From: an uncultured Polymorphobacter sp.
Lineage (GTDB): Bacteria; Pseudomonadota; Alphaproteobacteria; Sphingomonadales; Sphingomonadaceae
NCBI GenBank assembly: GCA_937894055.1
Contig: CALDHQ010000346.1
Location: forward strand, 1 to 6,342
Length of the DNA stretch: 6,342 nt
Direction: 5' to 3'
The notes under the pieces were generated by a model, which did no database searches, was not told where the DNA came from, and saw only the letters and a list, made by a program, of their open reading frames with translations. Below, in pieces: positions 1 to 6,237 of the stretch (position 1 is the stretch's first letter; the number at the start of each line of letters is the position of its first letter). Both the position numbers and the translations under genes were made by a program.

Positions 1-34
1 GTGACTGGAGTTCAGACGTGTGCTCTTCCGATCT
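1..34 (+). other. Illumina TruSeq read-2 adapter (artefact)
   Basis: These 34 bases match, base for base from memory, the TruSeq multiplexing read-2 primer, which starts GTGACTGGAGTTCAG and ends GCTCTTCCGATCT. The genomic insert starts at 35. Translated in frame +1 the adapter gives MTGVQTCALPIC, a peptide that turns up in databases as an adapter-derived artefact. The adapter cuts off the minus-strand flippase gene. It is not biological sequence and should be trimmed. Confidence 0.98.
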
Positions 35-1230
35 GTCAGCGCCGTCAACAGCGCCACGCCGAGCGACAGCAGCGAATTGCCCAGCGAATAGCGCTCGCCG
101 CCGGTCATGATCAGCACCGAGCCGATCGGGCCGGTGAGCACGTTGACCAGCTGCGCCAGCGCGAGGATGCGCAGCACCGTCGTGCCTTCGGCAAACTCGC
201 TGCCGAACAGCTGCATCACCAGCCCCGGAAAGCCGAGCGTCAGCACGAACAGCGGCAGCGACAGCGCCAGAATGATCGCCACTGCCTGCCGCCAGGTGCG
301 GCCGATGCCCGACAGGTCGCCGATGCGATAGGCGGCCGCGATGCGTGGCCCGGCAACCGCGTCGAAGCTGACGATGATCAGGTTGAAGATGCTGGTGACC
401 TGCCACGCGGTACGGAAGATGCCGACCTCGACGGCGCTGTGGTGCGTCGCCAGCAACGTCAGGATCAGCCAGTCGATCGAATAGCCGACCAGCACGACGC
501 ACAGGATCGGCCAGCCCTGCGCCAGTATCGGCCGCAAGGGCACGTGGGTATGTGGCCAGTCGCGCATGTCGCGCCACTGCACCACGGCGCCAATCGCCAC
601 GCAGATGGCAATACCGGCGACATAGGCGATGCCGGCGGTGACGACGGTGGTCGGCACCGCCAGCACGTGCAGCACGCCCACCGTGGCAATCGCAACCGCC
701 ATCGAGGCGGGGCCATCGAGGATTTGCGCGAACAGCACGCGGCCACTGCTGCGCAGCGACGATGAAACGATGCGGATCAGCGCGATGGGAATGACGCCGA
801 AGGTCACGGCGCGCAGCACCAGCCCGTCGCTCGGCGTATCATACAGCCGTTGCAACAGCGGCACGCCGCCGAGCGTCAGCACGACCGCGACGCCGATGCT
901 GGTGACCAGCACCATCGTCGCGACGGTGCGGATGGCGCCGCGCGCCAGGTCGCGGCGGTCGATCTTGATGTCGCCCGCGACAGTGCGGATGAGGATATAG
1001 TCGGTGCCAAGCAGCGCAGCCGTCGAGGCAATCAGCAGCGTCGTCACCGCCAGCCCGAACTGGCCGACGCCGGCGGGGCCATAGGCGCGCGCCAGCAGGA
1101 TGGTGAAGCCGAAGCTCAGCACCGCGCCGACGATCTTGATCGAAAACGCCGCAATCGTCTGCAGGATATGCGGATTGCGTTCGAGATAGCCCTTGGCAAG
1201 GCTCGTCAGGGCGGCGGTTCGCCGTGCCAT
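35..1230 (-). CDS. Polysaccharide flippase, Wzx/MVF type (3' partial)
   Basis: A multi-pass inner-membrane protein of the oligosaccharide flippase family (MATE/MVF superfamily). Members move undecaprenyl-linked sugar units from the cytoplasmic to the periplasmic face for O-antigen or exopolysaccharide assembly. I translated it by hand: it starts MARRTAALTSLAKGYLERN and runs 398 codons without a stop until it meets the adapter. The first membrane segments have the family look: residues about 25-75 contain SIKIVGAVLSFGFTILLARAYGP split by a short loop, then GVGQFGLAVTTLL. Family members usually have roughly 420-500 residues, so probably only the last membrane helices are missing. The ATG at 1230 is the only start below the in-frame stop at 1246-1248, and a GAGG lies at 1241-1244, 10 nt upstream. 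It begins 36 bp after the ligase-like gene ends, so it is probably cotranscribed with it. The substrate cannot be told from sequence. Confidence 0.85.
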
Positions 1231-1240
1231 GTCAAACAGA

Positions 1241-1244
1241 CCTC
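1241..1244 (-). promoter_or_regulatory. Shine-Dalgarno site of the flippase gene
   Basis: On the minus strand GAGG lies 10 nt before the ATG at 1230, within the 36-bp gap after the ligase-like gene. It supports this start. No terminator-like hairpin with a T run is visible in the gap, which fits read-through transcription. Confidence 0.45.
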
Positions 1245-1266
1245 GTCAGGGTTGCGGCGCGCGCGA

Positions 1267-2865
1267 TCACCCGCGCGCCAGCGCGAGCGCCGACTTGTCG
1301 ATCTCGGCGCCGGTGCGCGCGGCTTCGACCGCCATCTTGTGCCGGAACGCCGCTGCCATCAGCGCGCCCATGAACAGGAACAGCAGCGGCTGCATCTGCT
1401 CCTGACTGAGCACCAGCTTGATGACGACCGAGTTGAGCACGGCAATCGCCAATGGCCCCGACAGCACCAATTCCTCGTCGTCCGACTTGAAGTAGGTCTT
1501 GAGGCCGCGGATGGCGCCCGAAATGCAGAAGCCGAAATAGGAGATGAAGCCGAGGATGCCATAGTCGAGCAAAAGCGTCAGGAAGTAGCTGTCGACCGTC
1601 TGCGTGCCACCGGCATTGCGGAAGTTGAGCGCGTCGGAGCCCTGGGCCGCGCCAAAACCGATCGGGTTCTTGAAGATGATCGGAATCGCCCGGTCACGCT
1701 GCATCAAGCGCGCATCGGTGCTCGACTGCGCGGCGCCGGTGCCGAAAATTGTCGTGCGCAGGCGCTGCCACACCGAAACCAGCCCGACAAAGCCCAGGAA
1801 CATGGCGGGGAAGCCATAGGTCAACGCCGGCGCGATCATGTCCGATTTGCGGAAGTACATGCGGCGCGTCGACCAGATGATCAGGTACAGGAAGTGCGTT
1901 TCGAACCAGCCGACGACACCAAGGCGCGAATGTGAAATCCAGATGCCCGCCGAAAACAGCACATAGCCCGCACCGGCGAGCGCGCGATTGACGGTGCTGC
2001 GCGTCGTCACCGCGAAATGGATGACGAACGGCAGGCACAGCGACAGGAATTCGGCGAAGGTCAGACCGACGACGAACACGCTATGGGCGCGGTAATAGCC
2101 ATCGGTAGCGCGTGCCTGCGGGCTGAGAATGCGCGCCAGATAGGCTTCGTCGGAACGCAGGAACGACGGGATGTACGGCGCATAGGGCACCATTTCGATG
2201 CGGTTTTCCCACAGTGCGATGAACACGGTGATCGCCGCCAGCCACATCAGCAGCACCAGGAACCGCCGCAACGCACCGGGCTGCAGGAACAGGTGGCAGC
2301 CCAGAAAGAACATCGCTGTCCAGTAGAACTGGTTGTTGATGACGCGCTGGAACGCCGCAACCGGGTCTTCGCCGAACGGCAGCGAAATCACCTGCGCCAC
2401 CAGGAACAGCATCAGGAAATAGAAGACCGGCTTCGACGCCTTGGCGGTCTTGACCATCTCGGCGCGCAGCTCGGATGACGTCGCCACCGCCCACAGGAAC
2501 AGCACCATCAGCCAGAACAGCGCAATGCGCGTCGGGCTGATCCACGGAATCCCGGGAATCGCAAACGCCAGATAGCTCGGCCAGACGATGAACAGCGACA
2601 TGAAGATCAGGAACGTCCGGTGCATCGCTGGATCGTCCCAGATGTTGATATCGGGGAGCAGCCACAGGCTGAGCAGGAACATCACGACAATCGGAATCGT
2701 CGGCAGCATCATCATGCTGGTGGGCAGATATGCCATCATCAGCCCGTAAAACGTGCCCAGCCCGATAAACGCCATATAAATCATGAACGTCTGCAACCGC
2801 GACCGCGGCGGTTGCACGGCGCGCCGCGAATACAGCGGCAGGACGTTGGGAGTGCTGAGCGCCAC
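1267..2865 (-). CDS. O-antigen ligase/polymerase-like membrane protein (Wzy_C/WaaL family)
   Basis: A 532-residue multi-pass membrane protein of the O-antigen ligase/polymerase superfamily. Members join polysaccharide units or transfer them to an acceptor on the periplasmic side of the inner membrane. Hydrophobic segments fill residues about 28-70, 84-128, 147-160, 182-218, 262-285, 297-310, 324-331, 345-365 and 425-452. A long periplasmic-type loop with Arg residues lies at about 220-262. Family-like motifs are SHSRLG (311-316), FKNPIGFG (398-405), as in the usual 'P-hGxG' turn, and VDSYFLTLLLDYGILGF (424-440). The frame is open upstream to 2949, but I chose GTG at 2865: it is 5 nt after the stop of the asparagine-synthase-like gene and has GGAG at 2874-2877, 8 nt upstream. 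The longer reading would start with a polar Arg-rich stretch inside the neighbouring gene. Sequence alone does not separate a ligase (WaaL), a polymerase (Wzy) and a protein O-glycosylation ligase. Confidence 0.85.
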   Translation of the reverse strand: MALSTPNVLPLYSRRAVQPPRSRLQTFMIYMAFIGLGTFYGLMMAYLPTSMMMLPTIPIVVMFLLSLWLLPDINIWDDPAMHRTFLIFMSLFIVWPSYLAFAIPGIPWISPTRIALFWLMVLFLWAVATSSELRAEMVKTAKASKPVFYFLMLFLVAQVISLPFGEDPVAAFQRVINNQFYWTAMFFLGCHLFLQPGALRRFLVLLMWLAAITVFIALWENRIEMVPYAPYIPSFLRSDEAYLARILSPQARATDGYYRAHSVFVVGLTFAEFLSLCLPFVIHFAVTTRSTVNRALAGAGYVLFSAGIWISHSRLGVVGWFETHFLYLIIWSTRRMYFRKSDMIAPALTYGFPAMFLGFVGLVSVWQRLRTTIFGTGAAQSSTDARLMQRDRAIPIIFKNPIGFGAAQGSDALNFRNAGGTQTVDSYFLTLLLDYGILGFISYFGFCISGAIRGLKTYFKSDDEELVLSGPLAIAVLNSVVIKLVLSQEQMQPLLFLFMGALMAAAFRHKMAVEAARTGAEIDKSALALARG

Positions 2866-2870
2866 TTGTT

Positions 2871-4751
2871 CTACTCCGACGCGGCCAACAACGGGGTGGA
2901 CGGCAACGATGACGCGCCATCTATCGCATTGCCTGCGCCGGTTCCGCAACCACCTTCGATACGCGCCTGTGCACCCAGCGCCTTGGCCAGCGCGCAGCAG
3001 TTGATGAGGAAGCCCAAAGTCGGCCGGTCAGGCCGCCAACTGCCATCGACAAAACGGTCGAGCGCCGCGTCATCGAAAATGCCCCAGCGCCGCAGCGGCG
3101 CGACGTCGAGCCTGGCCGCACCGACCTGCGCCCAGAACATCGCCGTGGTGCTCGACGCCGATACCGTCGCGGCGGGTTTGCGCCGCAACCGCTGGCCGAC
3201 CTTGCGCAGCGCCTTCTTGGTGACCGCGCCGGCGCGCGCCAACAGGCTGCGCAGCCCGCCGCCGGCCAGTGCCCGCGGCGACATCCCTGAATCGAGCGCC
3301 AGCCCCGCCAGCCCGGCATCAAGCGCCGACAACAGCCGCGCTGCCAGCCGCGCGCCGGCCTTTTCCTGCGGCGCCACGGCGCGCGCGAACGCCGTCATGC
3401 GCGGGTCAAAGAACGGCATCAGGATCTGGCGCTCGTGGCAAATGCCCGAAATGCCGATGCCGCACCAATGCTGCATGCGCTCGCGCTCATACAGTGTGTC
3501 GATCTTCTGCGCCCAGTTGGTGCCGCGGCAATCGAGGACGATGTCGGCAAGGCGTTCGCGCAAGGCCGGGCGCTGGGCCGCCACAAACGCGCCCGAAAAC
3601 AGCTGCGGGTCGACCGAATCGTTCGCCAGCAGCCGCCAGTCGACCAGCCGCAGCGCCATCGCGCGCGTCGGTTCGGCATCGAGCCGCTGCCCGGCGTAGT
3701 AGAAACCGCGCAGCGCTTCGCCGTTCTGCCCCGAAAAGCGCGGCGCGCGGAATTGCTGGCCGACCGCGGCAATGAGCACGCGGTCGAGCGGGTTGGTGCT
3801 GAACTGATGATCGTGCGCGACCTTGTCGAGCAGCGGCGGCAAATCGACGCCCGCCAGCACCGCATCGGGATCGGCGACGCTGTGCGCCATCGCCTCGCGC
3901 GCGGCAATGGCCTTGGCGACCACCACGTCGGGCGCGTCGGGGGTGCCGATAGTGAAGCCGGCATGCGCGCGCCGCGCCGGCGCCGGCAGCGCCGCGAGCA
4001 ACAGGCGGCTGTCCATGCCGCCGCTCAGTTCGAACTCGGCTTCGGGGAACTGCGCCGCCAGCGCGACCATGATATCGCGCAGTACGCGCGCGCCGTTTTC
4101 AACGCTGACACTGTCGGGGGTCGCTGGTACGGCCATCGGCGTCACCGTCAGCACGCCGTCGTGGACCGTCGCAGAGTCGCCCGCCGCCAGCTTGCGGACG
4201 CCGGCGAACGGCGTGTCGGTGCCGACCATCGAGCCGATCTGTGCCATGCCGAACATCGCATCGGCATCGATGCCCAACCCAAGCAGTTGCGCGCAGGCCA
4301 GCGCCGACGATGATATCACCGCCACGCCGTCGCCCTGCGCGACATAGATATGGCTCAAGCCGATGGCGTCGGTGACGACCCGCACGCTGTCGCGGCGCCG
4401 GTCGAGCAGCGCCAGTGCGAACGGCGGGGTGAAATCGCCGGCCGCCGGCCAGGCGGGCGGGCAACCCAGCCCGTGCCAGCGCCGCGCCAGTTCGGGCAGT
4501 TCGACACGGCGCAAGTCGGCGGTCGCGACCAGCGCCGGCTGCCGCCCGGCAACGACCAGCGCGCCGTCATCGATGACCGGCAGCGCGCCGGCGCAGAGCC
4601 AGGTCGAAGCAGCCTTTACCGGATCAGATGGCGCCCCGTCATCGCCGCGCGCTGCACGCGTGCCGGCGCCGACCAGTGCCGCGGCGCGCGTCACCAGTGT
4701 CGCCAGTTGCGTGCGCTGTGCGGCATTCGCTGAAACAGCGATAAAGTGCAT
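2871..4751 (-). CDS. Asparagine synthase-like protein lacking the N-terminal Cys
   Basis: A 626-residue cytoplasmic protein of the asparagine synthase-related family. Residues about 1-200 resemble the class II glutamine amidotransferase (Ntn) half: FTPPFALALLDRRRDSVRVV (107-126) and DAIGLSHIYVAQGDGVAVIS (128-147) match its 'FAfaLwD... rDriGirPLYY' region. The C-terminal half has the ATP-pyrophosphatase loop SGGMDS at 243-248. The later SGxGGDE-type motif appears altered, as SGQNGEALRGFYY (340-352). The protein begins MHFIAV, not MCGI, so the Cys2 nucleophile that hydrolyses glutamine is missing. It may use free ammonia or another amine, or have lost glutaminase activity. It lies in a polysaccharide operon, 99 bp after the beta-helix gene and 5 bp before the ligase-like gene. 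Amidation of a uronic-acid sugar or another precursor is a plausible role but only inference. The ATG at 4751 has a weak GGGA-type site about 8 nt upstream. True asparagine synthesis for the cell looks less likely. Confidence 0.82.
   Translation of the reverse strand: MHFIAVSANAAQRTQLATLVTRAAALVGAGTRAARGDDGAPSDPVKAASTWLCAGALPVIDDGALVVAGRQPALVATADLRRVELPELARRWHGLGCPPAWPAAGDFTPPFALALLDRRRDSVRVVTDAIGLSHIYVAQGDGVAVISSSALACAQLLGLGIDADAMFGMAQIGSMVGTDTPFAGVRKLAAGDSATVHDGVLTVTPMAVPATPDSVSVENGARVLRDIMVALAAQFPEAEFELSGGMDSRLLLAALPAPARRAHAGFTIGTPDAPDVVVAKAIAAREAMAHSVADPDAVLAGVDLPPLLDKVAHDHQFSTNPLDRVLIAAVGQQFRAPRFSGQNGEALRGFYYAGQRLDAEPTRAMALRLVDWRLLANDSVDPQLFSGAFVAAQRPALRERLADIVLDCRGTNWAQKIDTLYERERMQHWCGIGISGICHERQILMPFFDPRMTAFARAVAPQEKAGARLAARLLSALDAGLAGLALDSGMSPRALAGGGLRSLLARAGAVTKKALRKVGQRLRRKPAATVSASSTTAMFWAQVGAARLDVAPLRRWGIFDDAALDRFVDGSWRPDRPTLGFLINCCALAKALGAQARIEGGCGTGAGNAIDGASSLPSTPLLAASE
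2874..2877 (-). promoter_or_regulatory. Shine-Dalgarno site of the ligase-like gene
   Basis: GGAG on the minus strand lies 8 nt before the GTG at 2865 and inside the last codons of the upstream gene, just before its TAG stop (2873-2871). The site decides the start and suggests translational coupling of the two genes. Confidence 0.55.
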
Positions 4752-4850
4752 GCTGGATCCCGTGGCGGCCTTTGCCCGTTCTATTGACGACCAAACGCGT
4801 GATAATCCAGCAAAATGACGATTATGCGTGGCTTGGTCGCGGTCGGGCGG
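4752..4850. other. 99-bp intergenic gap, relatively AT-rich
   Basis: The longest non-coding gap in the main body. It separates the beta-helix stop codon (4853-4851) from the asparagine-synthase-like start. The middle, around 4795-4826, is clearly richer in A+T than its surroundings, as expected for a regulatory region serving the three downstream genes. I could not find a convincing -35/-10 pair or a hairpin followed by T residues. Whether it holds a promoter is open. Confidence 0.4.
4802..4825. repeat. Short inverted repeat (possible operator or weak hairpin)
   Basis: ATAATC at 4802-4807 and GATTAT at 4820-4825 form perfect 6-bp inverted arms around a 12-nt spacer (AT-rich, with AAAA). It lies in the AT-rich part of the gap upstream of the asparagine-synthase-like gene. 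The form would suit a dimeric regulator, but arms of 6 bp can arise by chance and no known operator is recognised. Confidence 0.3.
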
Positions 4851-5888
4851 TTACGGGCAGCGCCAGTCGGCACCGATCGCCGTACCGGGTGCCGCCTTCA
4901 AATTCGCGCAGACATCGGCGGGCAATGGACCGCCCTGCGCCAGCGTGGCTTCCATCTGGCGCGCGTTGACATCGCGGTCGCCCCCCACCTTCCAGTCGCC
5001 GGGTCGCGCGCCGGTCACTGTAAGTCCGCTCGATATGTTGTTGGCGATGGTGATGCCGGTATCGCTCGGCGTCAGACGGATACCGCCCTTGGGCCCGATC
5101 AGGATGTTGCCGGTGATGGTGACGCCGCGCGTGTTGGCGCCCCAGCTGATCAGCGCCGCAATGCCATCGGCGTCGGCGACGAACACGTTGTGCGTGATGA
5201 CGAAATTGTGGTCGCCCGGCCCGGGCGCCGATTTGTCGCCGTGGAAGGTCATCGGCCGCGTCGAGCGCGTCACGGTATTGGCCTCGACCAGCGCGCCGCG
5301 GTTGTTGAGATACAGCGTGATGGCGTTGCCGTGCACGCCGGTGATCTGCGCGAGGCGGTTGCCGCGGATCGTCGAGTTGGCGACGCCGAGCAGCGCAATG
5401 CCGGTGCGGCCGACGCGTTCGATGCGGTTGTTTTCGATTGATACGTCCTGCGCCGCGCCGAGCCGCACGCCCGACCCGCGCTCGATCTCGCGGATTTCGT
5501 TGCCGGTAATCTTGAGCCCGCTGACGTTGCGCAGCGTGATGACGCCCTGGCCGTTGAACAGCGACGAGTTGCGGAACTTGTTGTTGACGATCGCAATGCC
5601 CTGCGACTGGCCGCCGTTGTTGAGCACGCCGACGCCTTCGCGCACCGCACCGTTGCCGCCGGCAAATCGTTCGAACGCGAAGCCGCGCACGACGATGTTC
5701 GAGCGTCCGGCCAGGTCGATGGCAAAGCGGCCGTTGCCGATCGTCGGCGCGCGTCGCTTGGACGTGGCGATGGACATGGGCCGCCCGCTGTGGGGCCGCC
5801 TGGTCGACGGCGACGGCGCGCCCGTGGGCAGCGCCAGGCTCTGCACGATGGTGCCGGCGGGCGTGATCTCGTCCAGGAACCCAGCCAC
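4851..5888 (-). CDS. Right-handed parallel beta-helix repeat protein (N-terminus probably chimeric)
   Basis: The frame from the GTG at 5888 to the TAA at 4851 encodes 345 residues. From about residue 48 it is a clear right-handed parallel beta-helix of the pectate-lyase-like/NosD type. Asn-turn coils repeat about every 20-25 residues: VNNKFRNSS (101-109), ITGNEIREIE (127-136), IENNRIERVG (151-160), IRGNRLAQIT (174-183), VEANTVTRST (201-210), ITHNVFVADA (231-240), ITGNILIGPKG (258-268) and IANNISSGL (281-289). The C-terminus has Cys327 and Cys344, a possible disulfide, which suits an exported protein. Relatives bind, cleave or epimerise polysaccharides; no catalytic residues can be assigned here. 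No signal peptide is found: the first about 45 residues have different composition (about 79% GC DNA) and look like another family, so the real N-terminus is probably lost at a join near 5750-5775. The gene is the first of the minus-strand polysaccharide set; the reliable part is about 4851-5750. Confidence 0.75.
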   Translation of the reverse strand: MAGFLDEITPAGTIVQSLALPTGAPSPSTRRPHSGRPMSIATSKRRAPTIGNGRFAIDLAGRSNIVVRGFAFERFAGGNGAVREGVGVLNNGGQSQGIAIVNNKFRNSSLFNGQGVITLRNVSGLKITGNEIREIERGSGVRLGAAQDVSIENNRIERVGRTGIALLGVANSTIRGNRLAQITGVHGNAITLYLNNRGALVEANTVTRSTRPMTFHGDKSAPGPGDHNFVITHNVFVADADGIAALISWGANTRGVTITGNILIGPKGGIRLTPSDTGITIANNISSGLTVTGARPGDWKVGGDRDVNARQMEATLAQGGPLPADVCANLKAAPGTAIGADWRCP

Positions 5889-5972
5889 GGCGGTCGCCGT
5901 GGCGGGCAGGTGGCGGGTGCGGCCGGTCGCTCCGGCGCCGGTCAGCCGCGACCGCCTGCTGGTCGCCCCGTT
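5766..5972 (-). CDS. Fragment resembling a repeat-type secreted protein (probable foreign piece)
   Basis: This stretch stays open in the same minus frame as the beta-helix, continuing up to an in-frame stop at 6038-6036. Its peptide, with GFLDEITPAGTIVQSLALPT at the centre preceded by ATATAV, resembles from memory a family of uncharacterised secreted proteins with 'FLDEYTPAGTLVQSIALPTA' repeats. That is unlike a beta-helix N-terminus. By hand count 5761-5970 is about 79% GC, against about 65% in a sampled beta-helix line. There is no start codon other than the GTG at 5888, no signal peptide and no ribosome site. I read it as a short piece of another, very GC-rich genome. Chance similarity, or a true but odd N-terminus of the beta-helix protein, remains possible. 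Confidence 0.35.
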
Positions 5973-6237
5973 TCGCGCATTGATCGGCCATAAGTCCGAT
6001 CGGCACCGGTCTGTTTTGGGCTGGCGCCGGGTGCCCTATATATGGTTCGGTACCTTAGGCCAATTTGGCGGTCTTGCGATCATGCCATTCTCGCTGATTT
6101 TGGTTACCCGACCAGATACATTCGCCTTAGGCGTTGCGGCGGCATGTTTGTCCTTTCTGCTGACGGGTGCAGGGATGCACGTAACCCAAACGGCCGGATT
6201 GGCACTCGCTACCGATATTGCTCCCGAAGCAATGCGT
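5956..6237 (+). CDS. PucC/LhaA-family (BCH) protein, internal fragment
   Basis: About 94 codons on the plus strand, in the frame of TTT at 5971, read LLVAPFRALIGHKSDRHRSV, then LGWRRVPYIWFGTLGQFGG, LAIMPFSLILV and, near the end, GMHVTQTAGLALATDIAPE. This is the characteristic block of the PucC/LhaA (BCH) family, major-facilitator-type membrane proteins needed to assemble or supply bacteriochlorophyll to light-harvesting complexes in anoxygenic phototrophs. The fragment starts without a Met and ends abruptly after APEAMR, where the family normally continues with a further membrane helix. It is on the opposite strand from the polysaccharide genes and has lower GC, about 56% in 5971-6240. It probably comes from another genome, perhaps an aerobic anoxygenic phototroph. 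PucC and LhaA cannot be separated on this fragment. Confidence 0.8.

Noticed and set aside
1..765. Plus-strand frame of 254 codons at the window start
   Set aside because: It begins in the adapter, is full of Gln, Arg, His and Asp, and is antisense to the flippase gene, whose frame gives coherent membrane helices.
850..1935. Long plus-strand frame (361 codons) opposite the flippase and ligase-like genes
   Set aside because: Low-complexity Arg/Gln/Asp/His-rich translation spanning two real minus-strand genes and the gap between them; typical antisense shadow in GC-rich DNA.
3435..4313. Plus-strand frame of 292 codons, and the overlapping one at 2620-3699
   Set aside because: Antisense to the asparagine-synthase-like gene (and partly the ligase gene), with no recognisable domain and shadow-like composition.
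4760..4850. A sigma-70-like promoter in the gap (TTGCTG as a -35)
   Set aside because: No acceptable -10 box lies at 16-18 nt from it on the minus strand, so a promoter call would be a guess.
5761..5970. Plus-strand frame continuing upstream from the PucC piece, with the peptide GRPLWGRLVDGDGAPVG
   Set aside because: It reads smoothly and looks a little like a secreted or regulatory-type domain, but it does not fit the part of PucC that should come before APFRALIG. The opposite strand gives a better family resemblance (FLDEITPAGTIVQ).
4822..6006. Minus-strand frame of 394 codons, longer than the beta-helix frame
   Set aside because: The translation is Arg/His/Gln-rich with no helix repeats, while the frame at 4851-5888 shows regular Asn-turn coils. 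It also crosses two suspected joins.
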